Source: Pseudo-nitzschia pungens (Eukaryota > Bacillariophyta > Bacillariophyceae > Bacillariales > Bacillariaceae). From it: a stretch of DNA of 64,000 bases. The notes under the pieces are model-generated. The model was not told the DNA's origin. It did no database searches and saw only the letters and a program-made list of their open reading frames with translations. A program made the translations under genes and the position numbers. The stretch spans positions 2,356,001-2,420,000 of the forward strand of contig CM074766.1 in assembly GCA_037355855.1 (NCBI GenBank), read 5' to 3'. Below are positions 22,496-33,264 of this stretch, piece after piece (within the stretch, counting starts at the first letter, position 1; the number at the start of each line of letters is the position of its first letter).

Positions 22496-23624
22496 CTAGA
22501 GCAGATCGTCGTCGCTGTCGTCGTCCTCTCCCCCCGAGAAGAACACTTCGTCGTCGTCGTGTTCGTGCTGGTGTTGGTGTCTTGCGGCCTCCCACCGATC
22601 CAGCTCGGACAATATACCACCTCCGTGCGGGGTTCTTTCGCCGTGGTTCGCGTTTGCAAAAATCCCGTTTGGTTCGCCGGCCGCTGTTGCGGTGGTTGCG
22701 GTTGCGGTTGCGGTGGTTGTCGAGTCAAAGTCCAGCTGCCGGGACAGCGAATCGCGAACGGAGGAGCCCCCGAGGACGCCGCTCGCGCCGTCCGGTGTCA
22801 CCCGGACCAGGTTGGCGACGCCCGAGTCGGCGATTTCTTTTTCCTTTACGGACAGAGGGGCGGCGGCAGTGATTCCGCGCATTCGGCGGTAGCCTTCCTC
22901 GGTCTTGGCCTCCCGCTCCTCCTTCCCCCTGGCGAAGGATTCCCGCAGGTCCGCGGGGTCGTAGCGGTGCAACGCGACGCGCCTTGTTCCGCGTTGGAAT
23001 CGTGATGAGTAGTATTATTTATAACGTAATATATTTGTTGTGTATATGTATATATATATTGGTTGAATCGGAAACAGTGAGAAACAACAAAAGTGAGGTC
23101 GATTCGAGAAGTGAAAGACGAGAATGGCGCGCAACGTTGTTGTCACTGGATCGGGCCGAAATCCCGAATCGTTGCATTGTTTTGTTTTGTTTTGTTTTGT
23201 TTTGTTTTGTTTTGTTTTGTTTTGTTTTGTTTTGTTTTGATTGGTTTTGTGTTCCACGCGTGGTACAATCCTATTACAGCACCTACCAGGATCGCACCAG
23301 GCCGTTCCATTTCTTGTTGGGCATGTCCAGGGTGTGATCCGGCGTCGAGGGCGTGACCATGGATCGCTTCTGGCGCTTCTCTTTCGGTATCTTCCGGCGG
23401 TAAACGTCGTAGCCGATCGTGTTCTTGCCCTTGGCGATGGCCTTTCGCCGCTGGCTCAGTTTGTGGGCCTGCTGGGGATTCCCCGGGTCCAGCTTCCGGA
23501 AGACCCGCTCCTGCTCGGAGGCGTCTTCGCACGATTTGGAATGGAACCTGATTTTTTTGAGGGAATTGGTTCCGACTTTTCGGTAGGTTGGCTTGCCGGT
23601 TGTTGTTCTTTTTGTTGTTGTTGT

Positions 23625-23665
<41 letters not shown>

Positions 23666-23747
23666 ATGATGATGCGTGTCCCGACGACGAGTGGCGCGGG
23701 GCTTCGCCGGTCCGACGCGAGAGGTTTGGTTTTGCGCTGATTCCCAT
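22496..23747 (-). CDS. SLBP: histone mRNA stem-loop-binding protein SLBP (two exons)
   Basis: Binds the 3' stem-loop of replication-dependent histone mRNAs to direct their processing and translation in S phase. Exon 1 is 23287-23747 and exon 2 is 22496-22982, with a 304-nt GT-AG intron (donor GTAGGT, acceptor GAACAAG). Joining TG|G gives an intact 315-aa frame. The RNA-binding domain spans the junction: KLSQRRKAIAKGKNTIGYD, VYRRKIPKEKR, VTPSTPDH in the position of the HPxTPNK element, then KKWNGLVRSW with exon 2 adding RVALHRYDP. The N-terminus is Ala/Thr low complexity coded by a CAG-like microsatellite. The C-terminus is acidic (FFSGGEDDDSDDDLL). The intron contains about twelve tandem TTTTG units on the plus strand. 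An E2F-like module lies about 320-380 bp upstream. Confidence 0.93.
23179..23239. repeat. (TTTTG)n microsatellite inside the SLBP intron
   Basis: About twelve perfect TTTTG units in a row, all inside the 304-nt intron. On the transcribed strand it reads CAAAA repeats. Confidence 0.9.
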
Positions 23748-25230
23748 GGTGCGGAACGGATCGAAAGCCTGTTTGGGAGCGTAGTGGTGGGAGTGTGATC
23801 TGATGAATACTGCTGGGTGGTGAGGATAGCGCGGAGGTGTGTGTTATGTTTCTGTATTACTGTATCGCTGCGATGATCGAATGTCGAATGTGCGGAATGG
23901 GACTGCTTGCTGTCATCGTCCAGGGTCAAGACTGCCACCGTAGTGCTATTATTATCATTTTTCATGGTGCTTGACGCACCGTACACGTAATACCGGTACG
24001 AGTAATTACGGTGCAGCAGAACGAAAACACCAAGGCAATGGATCGTAAGAATTCTTGCAGTTGTGGAAGAACAAAATATGGCGCGAAAACAGAAAATTGG
24101 CGCGCCTGCAGAGATAGGATACTACGAGTAAACATAACTTTCAGGATGCCAATCATAATCCTAGTACCTATCCATGACTTGGTGTCCTTCACTAATCCTT
24201 CCCAAGTTGCAAAAGATCCAAGTACATACCTGGTTCTGTAATTTCTCAAGTTCCTTTTGGATTAGACGTTTGCAATTTACCTTTCAAGGTGTTTGAATTG
24301 ATTGTCAAATCATCAATCCGACAAGTTGGGAAGAAAATCTGAAAAAGTTGTATTTTAACAGTTCTTGTCCTACTAGTACCAGTGGTACTCGTGCTAGTAG
24401 CTAGTAGTAAAAGAAACAATCACGTGTACGGTACTACTTCTGCCACTTGAACAAAAGCTACCAATAAGTATTTGGATGGGCATGATGGTGATAACAATGA
24501 GTATTGTTTCCATTCATCAAATAGTTTTTCAAAATTATTGCTGATACTATAAATAAATAATAGTACTACTAGTAATACTACTCTAGAGTTGTGCCATAGT
24601 ACCATTCAAATTTAAACTTTAATTTGGTGATGGATTCACCATGTTCTTGTCGTTGAACCACAATCCATTGGGGATACTGTATTCCAACGGAGGATTTGAA
24701 ACCATGCCCGTTTTACGGTCAGAAAATCCATGGTTCTTTCTCGTCCAACGAGAACAACAACAACAAGGACCAATAATAATAATATACGTATTTAAATAAC
24801 GTTAATCACCAAAGGTGATACTAAATTACTCAGTCTGCGACCAGACTTTAACGTCGCCTCCATCAGAGAGTCAGGACCCCAAGTGGTAGAACGACAAATT
24901 TTCAATCAAACCTTGAACATCAGACAGGGAGAGAGACAAAACAAGTCCCACAAAAGAGAGACTTGAGAGAAAGTGAGATGGGAATGAAGATAGTGGGATA
25001 AGACCCAGTATCAAAGGGAATGGGACATGATGAGAAGCAGGAACAGAGTACAAAAAACCAAGGTACAAAGTGGAATCAACCCTAAGATCCAGTAAGCCAG
25101 GCTCGTAGGAGAGCAGCCTCTCGTTGGTATGGCTGCACCGGGGGTGCAGGTGCTGCATACTGCTTCGAACAACAACAACAAGGACCAAAGTTCTTGCGAG
25201 GACGGTTCCTCGAGACAACTTCTTGTTCTT
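23748..25230. other. intergenic region
   Basis: Contains the SLBP promoter side with an E2F-like module (24065-24131), then AT-rich sequence with ACTAGTACC and GTACTAGTA words near 24370-24410 and 24560-24590. No gene is supported, although fragmentary open frames exist near 24870-25230. Confidence 0.5.
24065..24131. promoter_or_regulatory. E2F-like module, copy 1 (upstream of SLBP)
   Basis: A 67-bp module with ATGGCGCGAAAAC, whose complement is the E2F consensus TTTTCGCGCC, and AATTGGCGCGCC, spaced 17 bases apart. A near-identical copy lies at 30801-30872. It sits about 320-380 bp upstream of the SLBP start. Confidence 0.6.
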
Positions 25231-26385
25231 TCAAACGATTGACGATTGACGACGAGGCTTCGCCAACAAACCTTTTCCCAATCCGACGGAACGCTCGTGA
25301 TACAACGATGTTCTCTCGGAGATGAGCGAAAGATCGTTTCTGCAGAGCCAACCGCTGTTGTCTTTGTCCAGTTTAGCAAAGACCGCAAAGATCTCCTCGA
25401 TGTCCGATTTGTCGACCTTTTGCATGGTTGTCAGCATGTACACGAGAAACTCGTCCCTGCTCACTTTGTTGTCGTGATTCGTATCCATCCTGTCCAGATC
25501 GCTTTCTCGCATGGCTCTGTTCAAGAACATGTGTTCCACCTTATCGTTTCGTTTCTCCACGTAAAAGTTTGCCACGCTTCCCAAAAAATTACCGGCAAAG
25601 GCAACGAGGAGCGGAATGTAGAAAATGCATATGATCTTGCTCCACTCCGATGCCGGATACTCGTCTCCGAGACCAACGGTGGTGCCGGTAACGGCCATCC
25701 AATAGATTCCCTTGACCGGACTCCACCCCTCCATCAAGATTATGGGAAGAGCGATAATCAACAACACAACGATATTTCCCAGCTGCGTCCTCACAAAATT
25801 CACAATGTGAAAGGAAAGTGCCACCGCTTGGTCGGAGTCCGCGGACTCTTCTTCGCTTCTCGCCCATGGAGTCGTTCCGGACTGCTCAAAGTCTTCCAGG
25901 ATTTGCATCAGGTACAATGTCCTCGTGCGTTTGAGAGCCGTTTCCATAACGACCTGCTGCCTCGCTACGGCCAGATCGCCCAATATACCCAAAAATATGC
26001 CCAGAACGGTGATACCGTAGAAAGCAAAGAAAATGGTGAAGATCATCCCGGCAGCAGAGGCGTCCGGCGACAAATCTCCGTAACCCACGGTCGTGAAAAT
26101 GACGACGGAGAAGTACGCCGAGTCGATCAAGGACCACTTCGTCTCGAGGACAAACGAATACGCAACGATGCCGAGGGTCATGTAACAGATAGCATGAAAC
26201 CCTGCCGTACGAAAGGCCGAAGACGAACCGGACCAGGTCTCGAACGCGTCTGTCAATCCGGGCGGCTCCTCGCTTTTCGCTGGTTGTTCGAGACCGCCGC
26301 CGGGCGGTTGTCCTTCGAGGGATTCGTAGCCGACGGTTGGGCTTAGCTTGAAAGGGGTTGAATCTTGGGGTGTGTTGTCGTTCAT
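25231..26385 (-). CDS. two-pore-domain K+ channel with EF hands (TPK-like)
   Basis: The start at 26385 (MNDNTPQDS) gives 384 aa; the open upstream extension looks non-coding. Two pore loops are visible. The first, FTTVGYGD near residue 100, has the classic K+ filter. The second, TGTTVGLGDEYP near residue 234, has the usual Leu substitution. Each pore lies between transmembrane helices (HAICYMTLGIVAYSFVL and IFTIFFAFYGITVLGIFLGIL; then NIVVLLIIALPIILM and IICIFYIPLLVAFAGNFLG). The C-terminus has two EF hands, DTNHDNKVSRDE and DKDNSGWLCRND, so Ca2+ gating is likely as in plant TPK channels, which sit in the vacuole or plasma membrane. Complete, single exon. Confidence 0.93.
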   Translation of the reverse strand: MNDNTPQDSTPFKLSPTVGYESLEGQPPGGGLEQPAKSEEPPGLTDAFETWSGSSSAFRTAGFHAICYMTLGIVAYSFVLETKWSLIDSAYFSVVIFTTVGYGDLSPDASAAGMIFTIFFAFYGITVLGIFLGILGDLAVARQQVVMETALKRTRTLYLMQILEDFEQSGTTPWARSEEESADSDQAVALSFHIVNFVRTQLGNIVVLLIIALPIILMEGWSPVKGIYWMAVTGTTVGLGDEYPASEWSKIICIFYIPLLVAFAGNFLGSVANFYVEKRNDKVEHMFLNRAMRESDLDRMDTNHDNKVSRDEFLVYMLTTMQKVDKSDIEEIFAVFAKLDKDNSGWLCRNDLSLISERTSLYHERSVGLGKGLLAKPRRQSSIV

Positions 26386-27710
26386 CGTGTCATGGAATGG
26401 TTTCGGTAGTCTTGTTGAGGAACGGATTGTATTTTTTCTTAAAAATGTTCTTCTGGACTGTCCGATCAAAATTCGTCCCGGAGATGTTGTATCGATATAC
26501 GAGTGAGTTACTCGATCCTGAACTCTCAATCAATCGTTGAAAATAGATTGGTCTGCGAGTACGGGTAAGGTTACTTATATCTTACTGGGCTTGGTCACAA
26601 CGAATAATGCATTGATCGAAAAGCATGTTTTTTCGTAGAAGCACGATGTCAAAGTTCAGAAAATAGTAAGATACCGGTACCGGTACGTAGAAGAAATATC
26701 TTGAATCTTTGATGAAAGTCTTTGGCTCGTAGACACAAAAAAAATACAGTACGGTATTGTACGAAAGAGTTGCTACCGGTACCGGTACTAGTACCAGTAC
26801 TACCGGTAGTGGACTTCAGTAGTCAAGAATAAAGAAAAAACTGAAACCCGTTTCGGTATCCAAGAGGGTGGTGCCAACTCGAATTGATCATAACGGAGGT
26901 TTCTGAAAACATCTTTTGTACCCAAAAAATCAAAGTGCATTGCGTATTACGTACGGTACTGAACGAAGACTTCCGTTTGTTCTATCGGCATGTCCGGTAC
27001 GAAATTACAATTACAAGTAACTCACCGTTACATTGTATCATACTTCTCCGCTTCTTCTCAGGACATCATGAGGACTCATAACCATATTCATAAAGTATGG
27101 TCATTATTTGCAACGTCAACTAGTTATTCCATAATGGAAGTGGTACTGTATGATAGCACTAACAATCACTGTCAGCTGCTCCCGGACAGCTGATAGGGAT
27201 TGTGTATCATATCATTCTTGAAGCTGCAGCAGGGCAGAAGTTACATAACTGAAGAAGAAAGGGTCGACTTTCCTCGGGTGTTTGAAGCCCTATTTTTTTT
27301 TTTTTTAAAAAAAGCAAAAGGATGTAAGATTATGAACTCTAGTAATGCGGATGACAAAACTTGTTGAGCTCATCCTGTCTATGATATCATTTCCAACACA
27401 AAGCTGATAACATTAATCCCTGATAGAAAGCTGTTTAACAAAAATAAGTTGAGGTTCCACAAGTTATTTTGTAATAGTTCCGAAAGTTGTTTTGTAAAAG
27501 TTACTTGTTTCACAGACATTTTCTAGTGGCATGAAGTCGTATTGCACATGTAATTGTGAAGACATCACGAGCATGTATTTGTGTTAGTTGTCCCGAACCG
27601 AACAGTCAATGCTATCCATTGTGAAGCCCTTCCCGACTCCCCTGGTTGATCTCCCGAAGCAAATCGTTTGAACTATCCATCAACAAGGAGCGCCGGAAAG
27701 AATTGGCGCC
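26386..27710. other. intergenic region
   Basis: No supportable gene. Contains ACCGGTACCGGTAC palindromic runs (26675-26690, 26775-26810) and a 20-base T/A homopolymer run near 27293-27315. Confidence 0.5.
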
Positions 27711-30236
27711 TTACTCACTATCCGAGTCGGATCCAGAGCCAAGAAGGTCGATAGTGAATCGGCGCATCTCTTGATTTCTCTCTGGAGAACTTGTCTGTGA
27801 CAATACCGAAGCCATCCGTGCAATGCTTTCTCTCTTTATTCTATTCTTGACGGCGGGACTCTCGGGCAATTTCTTGGGAGGAGTTTCTTGCGCTTCGTCC
27901 TCCGAGTCGTAGTCTGCCAAATCGATGATTTCGGGATCGTCTACGGCGTTTGTTTCTTGAGTTTCTTCCAGTATTCCCCCTTGTATTGAATCACCTTTCT
28001 GCTTCCCATCCCCGCTGTCTCTCCGTTGCTGAGATCTCTCAACCGATGGCTTTCCCTGTTGATGGGTACTATCGTTTTCCATAGATGCATCTGAACTATG
28101 TTTTGTCGATGAGGGACGATTGTTGTTGTTTGGAAGATGGTTTCCCCTTTGTTCGGCTGCAGGCTTTTGGCTGGTTTCTTCGTCCCCTCTGCCTCTCTGT
28201 ATTTGAGCCCCTTGAAGTGACGTCTCTACCTCTTGGTGGCTACTATGATTATGCGGCGAGGCTTTCGAGCTCCGGTTTGTCGATGTGTCGACATGATTGT
28301 TATTGTTCGGAAGATGGGTCCTTTGTTCCGCTGCAGGCTTTTGATTCGTTCCTTCGTCCCCACCGCCTCTCTGTTTTTGAGCTTCTACCTCTTGGTGGCA
28401 ATTATTGTTTTCCGGCGAGGCTTTCGAGCTCCGGTTTGTCGATGTGTCGGCATGATTGTTGTTGTTCTTTCGAGGCCTTCCCCTTCGTCTTGGTGCAGGC
28501 TTTTCGTTGGCTTCATTGTCCCCACTGACTCTCTGTTTTTGAGTCCCTTCAACTGATGGCTCTACCTCCTGCTGATTATTGTCGTTTTCAGGCAAGGTTT
28601 TTGAGGCATGGTTTCTTGGCGTGGCAAGATATTTTTTGTTCTTACGAGGCCTTCCCCTTCGTTTTGTCGCAGGCTTTTGGTTCGTTTCCTCATCACCCCT
28701 GCTTTTCCGTTTCCGAGGTCTTGCAACCGATGCCTCTCCCTCTTGCTGGCTCTTATCGCTTTCCAGCGAGGCTTTTGAGATCGATGTGCCGGCCGGATTG
28801 TCGATGTTCTTACGAGGCCTTCCCCTTCGTTTCAGTGGGAGCGAGTCGGTATTTTCGGCCAACACTGCCTCCGGAACCCGATCTTCGAAAGGATGCCATT
28901 CGTCGTCTTCCTCGCTTTCTTCGCCCGCGCAAACCGGTAACGGAACGGTCGCATCGTCGTCCTCCTCGACATCGCACAGTCTTTCTTCCATTTGGTCGTG
29001 GTCGTGGTCGTCACCATCGTCTACTCGCGTCCCGTCTGCACCTAGACACGAAATATTTCTCGCCGAATGATCGTCGTTGCGTCGGGATTCCTCGCTACTT
29101 TCGTTTGGGTTCCTAACCCCCGACGAGTTACCGGGTGGGAGGCCCGATTGAGGTTCGGAAGTGGTTTGTCTTTTGTTTGGTAACTCGTCCTCGCCACTTC
29201 CATTGTTGAATCCGGAACGCTGCTGCTGGGTATGAACCATTTCCCAGATCTTTCGAATCACCAATTCCTCGATTTTGAGGTTCAATGGATAGTTCCGGAA
29301 TCCGGCCATTTTGGAGATGATTTCCAGGAATTCGCGGAGGTACCTCCTGTTTTGGAGATCGTCGCGAGAGCCGAGGGGGATCCACTGGGAATGGCAAATT
29401 TTCGCTCGAGAGTTGCTGTCTTTCCAGTGGCAACCCAGGTACTGGATAAGTTTGTTCTTTCTCTTTTCTTTGGTGCACAGAATTAGGGCGGCGGGATAAT
29501 ATTTGTAGATTGGTTTTCTGCCCAGTTTCTTGCAGGTACGGTGCCATCCGACTTCTCGAAATTTGTCCACGTTTTCGGTAATGTAGTTCCCGCTTTCGAT
29601 CAGTCGCCGCGCTGCAGTTTCGAGTCGGGGGTCTTCATCGCCCGGAGCAGCGCACGGAGCAGCATCCTCCTCAGGGGCAACAGGACCCTCGTGTTCGATT
29701 TCGCGATGGCACGACGGAGCGCAAGGAGCAGCATCCGTCTCCGGAGCAACAGGACCCTCGCTTTCGGTTTCCGGATGGTTGCTTCGGTCCCCGGTAGAAT
29801 CGGCGCCATTGCTTTGATTCATTGTCGGCGATGCTTGGTCGTCCCCCACCCCGTTCCTTTCTCGGGCGGTGACCGCTGGATTCGAATCCGTATCCAAAGT
29901 TGCATCCGCATCCCCTGAGTCGAAAGCGATGGGGGGGCTCTCGCTTCCGCGTTGGTCTGTTCTTTCGCACACCACCGGAACGCCGTTTTCGAACGTTTGG
30001 GTCAGCACGTTAGTCAACAATACCGCGCGCCGCGGCCGGATCCCCAGCCGCTCGAAATGGAGGCGGGGAGTGTTGTAAAGCTCGTTGGGCTCGTCGTAAC
30101 CAGCCGCAAACAGCACGGGAGCGACCTCCGCCGCCTTGGACCGCCGTATTCCCCTGCGGTGAACCAGCCAGTCCTCTAGATAGCCCACGGTGGCGAACGC
30201 CCCACCGGAGCTGCTCAATTCGGTGTGTCGTTCCAT
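27711..30236 (-). CDS. AT-hook repeat protein, probable chromatin protein
   Basis: An 841-aa protein. Residues 1-80 (LEDWLVHRRGIRRSKAAEV to AVLLTNVL) resemble a SAM-like helical domain. Residues about 205-345 form a second globular region (WHRTCKKLGRKPIYKYYP, GCHWKDSNSRAKICHS) that I do not recognise. Then about five tandem units of 50-57 residues follow, each with a conserved frame of Asn-rich and Gln/Glu-rich text. The first three carry the AT-hook core RRGRPRKN (near residues 470, 527 and 583), which binds the minor groove of AT-rich DNA. The last two have EQRTHLPNNNN and EQRGNHLPNNNN at the same place and have lost the hook. An acidic stretch (EEDDDATVPL, EESEEDDEW) precedes the repeats. 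An E2F-like module lies about 570-640 bp upstream. Confidence 0.85.
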   Translation of the reverse strand: MERHTELSSSGGAFATVGYLEDWLVHRRGIRRSKAAEVAPVLFAAGYDEPNELYNTPRLHFERLGIRPRRAVLLTNVLTQTFENGVPVVCERTDQRGSESPPIAFDSGDADATLDTDSNPAVTARERNGVGDDQASPTMNQSNGADSTGDRSNHPETESEGPVAPETDAAPCAPSCHREIEHEGPVAPEEDAAPCAAPGDEDPRLETAARRLIESGNYITENVDKFREVGWHRTCKKLGRKPIYKYYPAALILCTKEKRKNKLIQYLGCHWKDSNSRAKICHSQWIPLGSRDDLQNRRYLREFLEIISKMAGFRNYPLNLKIEELVIRKIWEMVHTQQQRSGFNNGSGEDELPNKRQTTSEPQSGLPPGNSSGVRNPNESSEESRRNDDHSARNISCLGADGTRVDDGDDHDHDQMEERLCDVEEDDDATVPLPVCAGEESEEDDEWHPFEDRVPEAVLAENTDSLPLKRRGRPRKNIDNPAGTSISKASLESDKSQQEGEASVARPRKRKSRGDEETNQKPATKRRGRPRKNKKYLATPRNHASKTLPENDNNQQEVEPSVEGTQKQRVSGDNEANEKPAPRRRGRPRKNNNNHADTSTNRSSKASPENNNCHQEVEAQKQRGGGDEGTNQKPAAEQRTHLPNNNNHVDTSTNRSSKASPHNHSSHQEVETSLQGAQIQRGRGDEETSQKPAAEQRGNHLPNNNNRPSSTKHSSDASMENDSTHQQGKPSVERSQQRRDSGDGKQKGDSIQGGILEETQETNAVDDPEIIDLADYDSEDEAQETPPKKLPESPAVKNRIKRESIARMASVLSQTSSPERNQEMRRFTIDLLGSGSDSDSE

Positions 30237-31768
30237 CGAGGTCGTAGCATAGGCAACGGATGGAATAGGGCACTTGTTCGAGAATGAGGTGCGTGGAGGT
30301 GCTTCTATGAAAGCTGGTGTTGGATCGGGGATGTTTTTGTAGAAGGTATGTCCCTCTTTTTTTTGAATGATGTGAATGGATGGCTCTCCAAAAGCTATCG
30401 TGATGTCGTTGCAATCAGGTGAATTATTTATCTCCCTAGATTCGATTAGTTCGTTGAAAGAATTTTTGCTCCAAAAACTATCGTTCGCGGATGTTCTTCC
30501 ATAGATAGTATGGGAAATTGTTTGATCGACTGCGTTCGAAGGAGACTTTCCGGGTTGCCTTCGCAGAAGTACTTGTATTATAACCCTTCTAAACGTTATT
30601 ATTATTTTTAACTGTTAAAACTCCCTCGTTCTGTTTTAAATTCTCCTCCGTAGCGTACCGTATCTTGGCAAAAATCATGTCACACCGACGTTGCAAACAT
30701 GGAATGCCAGCCTGCATAAGTAAGGCTTACGAGTAACTTTCTTCGTACGGTACAGTAAGGTTAACTTACTACCAGTAATGTTAACGAATTTCCATCTGAA
30801 GGAAGAACAAAATATGGCGCGAAAACAAAAAATTGGCGCGCCTGCAGAGATACGGTAGGATACTACGAGTAACTTAATTACGTACCGGTACCACTCGTTC
30901 ACCTTACCGTACCGATCAGCATGATTGTTTGTTCTCTGATTTGGGGCCTTTGGGAAACACAACATTGCTCGTAATTTAAAAAAAAAACAGAAAGTCTTGT
31001 GATGGGAACAACCAACTCACTCCACTACCGGTACCCTACGGGCCTTTTGGATCCCTTTCCCTCTCATTGAATGTCTCCATTGTCAGCAACAAACCATAGT
31101 ACTATTCTCATTCTCGTTTTTGTTCTGGGACCGGAGCTTGCCACAGGTACTGCCGGGATGCTTCCGGGTCCCCGCTATTTGATACGATGTATTCTTCTCC
31201 ATTCTTGGTTCTGAAACCGTGAGTATACCATTCGTTCCAAACAACAACAGTTGAACCTTCCGATCGAAACGACAACAAAAACCGGATACAAACTAGGAAG
31301 CAATTCTAACTACGTGTACAGTGCTTGACAATCATTTACAAACATAGGCTTCGGTCAACCCTTGCGTTCGTGTGCAATCACTTCGTAGAACAATGTCGAG
31401 AGTAGAAAAGGCTTGCTTACGATTACCACACCACACTCCTTGGGACAAAACCGATATCTGAATCGGCAGTTGCGATTGTTTTGCGGCAGGTTGTGTTGTA
31501 TTTCATTTAATTGCATCGGATTGTTTTGCTTTGCTTTGTATTTTTTGTTTTTCCTATTGTATCATTTTTGATAGATAAAAGGGAGGACTCGAAACCGGCG
31601 TTCAACCGGTCCGAAACAGTTGCCATCTACATTATGATTCATCCTCGCTCCCATGCCATTCGTGCCCGACTTGCTCCACTCCGCTACGCTCCAATCAATC
31701 CCATCGGCTTCTGCTCTCTTCTCTTCTCTTCTCTTCACTCACTCACTCACTCAATCGCTTTCGCACCC
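30237..31768. other. intergenic region
   Basis: Contains the second E2F-like module (30801-30872). The remainder is AT-rich with GTAAGGTTAACTTACTACC-type words and no supportable gene. Near 31715-31755 there are TCTTC and CTCA repeats beyond the 3' end of the ADF-H gene. Confidence 0.5.
30801..30872. promoter_or_regulatory. E2F-like module, copy 2 (upstream of AT-hook gene)
   Basis: Same module as at 24065-24131, in the same orientation, with the same ATGGCGCGAAAAC and AATTGGCGCGCC sites. It differs by one substitution and a small insertion (TACGGTAGG in place of TAGG). It lies about 570-640 bp upstream of the AT-hook start. Confidence 0.6.
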
Positions 31769-32245
31769 TCACCGGATCGGTCCGATTTCGCTCTCTTTCA
31801 TACCGGGTTTGACCTCGATCTCGCCGTCGCATCCCTCCAGCGCGTTGAAGACGCCGTTCTTGTACATGAGCGTCCGGCCCCGCTTCATCGCCGGGCAGTT
31901 CTCGTCGACGTACAGAAAGTGGACAAAGCGGCCGCTCTTGTTGCCCCCGAGCAGCCGGGTCCCGCCAAAGACGGCGGTCCCGTCCGCCACCGCTTCGAGC
32001 CTGGCCGAGAGCGCGTCCATGCCCCCGCTGCCCTTCTCCACCAGCGTCAGGTCGGTCTTGGAGTTTCCGTCGTAGCCGACCAGGATCCAGTCGACGCCGG
32101 GGTTGGAGTCGTCCCGGACGGCGGCCCAGGCGTCGACCACCGACGGCAGCACGTTGACTCCCGACGAGCGCTTGATGCCGCCGCTCCGGGGATCGGTCTG
32201 GAGGGTTCCGGCCACGGCGGGCGGGAACTTGGAGGAGGAGCTCAT
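31769..32245 (-). CDS. coactosin-like ADF-homology actin-binding protein
   Basis: A 158-aa single-domain ADF-H protein. The region from VVDAWAAVRDDSNPGVDWILVGYDG through LTLVEKGSGGMDALSARL, FVHFLYVDENCPAMKRGRTLMYKNGVFNALEG and the terminal EIEV strand follows the coactosin/drebrin ADF-H layout, not cofilin. Coactosins bind F-actin and protect filaments from capping. The N-terminal 25 residues (SSSSKFPPAVAGTLQTD) are an unstructured extension. Single exon; the start at 32245 is the first Met of the domain frame and matches the usual family length of about 145. Confidence 0.85.
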   Translation of the reverse strand: MSSSSKFPPAVAGTLQTDPRSGGIKRSSGVNVLPSVVDAWAAVRDDSNPGVDWILVGYDGNSKTDLTLVEKGSGGMDALSARLEAVADGTAVFGGTRLLGGNKSGRFVHFLYVDENCPAMKRGRTLMYKNGVFNALEGCDGEIEVKPGMKESEIGPIR

Positions 32246-33264
32246 GGGGGATTCGCGGGAATGATATACCGTGCGTAGTACTACCGTACGTATACAGCAA
32301 TGTGTGTTGATGTGTGATCCGATCCGGTAGGAAGGAAAACTTGCAAAGGCTCAAAACAAAGACCGCGCTCGAAGGAAAGAAAGAAAGAAAGAGGCACGGC
32401 GACGAACCTCGTTTGGGAATCAGCAGGAGATTGGGATGAACGGCATGCACAGCAACCGATTCTTGTCTAATATAATTGAAGGATGGCCTTTTCACCCTTG
32501 ACCCTTTTGAGATGACGAAAGAAATCCTTTTCGAGATGCATGCCGCAAGATCCGTTTTTGCTTTGCGTACGAGTAGTAACAGTTTGTACGTAAGGTTACA
32601 GTACATAATTTCCCCGTACTGAATCAGTCATCTACCACTACTTCGTAAGGTTACTCCGTATCGTTTAGTGATGGTTTTTCCATCTGTACGGTAAGTTATC
32701 CCAACGGATCGTCTTTTCCGCAGTCGTGCGCTTAGGCTCCGATTCGTGACGATTCGTGACTGGAGGAAGCAACATGTGTGCAGAACAACCGTGCTCTGGT
32801 GTCCATGAATGAATGAATTTTATGAACGTACGAGTACGAATACAATACAATACTTATCTAGTAGTATATGAGTATGACACCATCGTACGTACGTACGTAT
32901 GTACGTTCTACGGGCGGTGGAAACAGCACAACATCGTTCCGCTCTGCCACCTTGCATCTCTTCCCCTCGTCTCCTCTTCCGTGATGTTCGACCAATCGTA
33001 GAAAATTACGGTAATCTTATTCATCTTCGAATCTCGGGTGAACGGTAAGTGCGTTTACTTCATGTTTTCGCGCTGTCGAAAACGTCGAATGGATGCATCT
33101 CCGATCTCCGATCTCCGATCCCATCACGATATTATCATCATCCTGTACGCAAAGCACCGATCGCAGGTCCAAACAAGTATACTTCTAACTCCCACTCAGC
33201 TGCAAACCAACTTGCCCTTGATCACAAAGAAAACAATACAACACAAAATCAAATCCAATCAATA
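32246..33264. other. divergent intergenic region
   Basis: Promoters for the ADF-H and NFU genes. ACGT-rich words (GTACGTACGTACGTATGTACG near 32884-32905) and TTACGGTAA words are seen; no gene. Confidence 0.5.

Noticed and set aside
23456..23986. Poly-Gln frame on the minus strand overlapping SLBP
   Set aside because: It is the alternate frame of the CAG-like microsatellite; the SLBP frame carries the conserved domain and a good splice.
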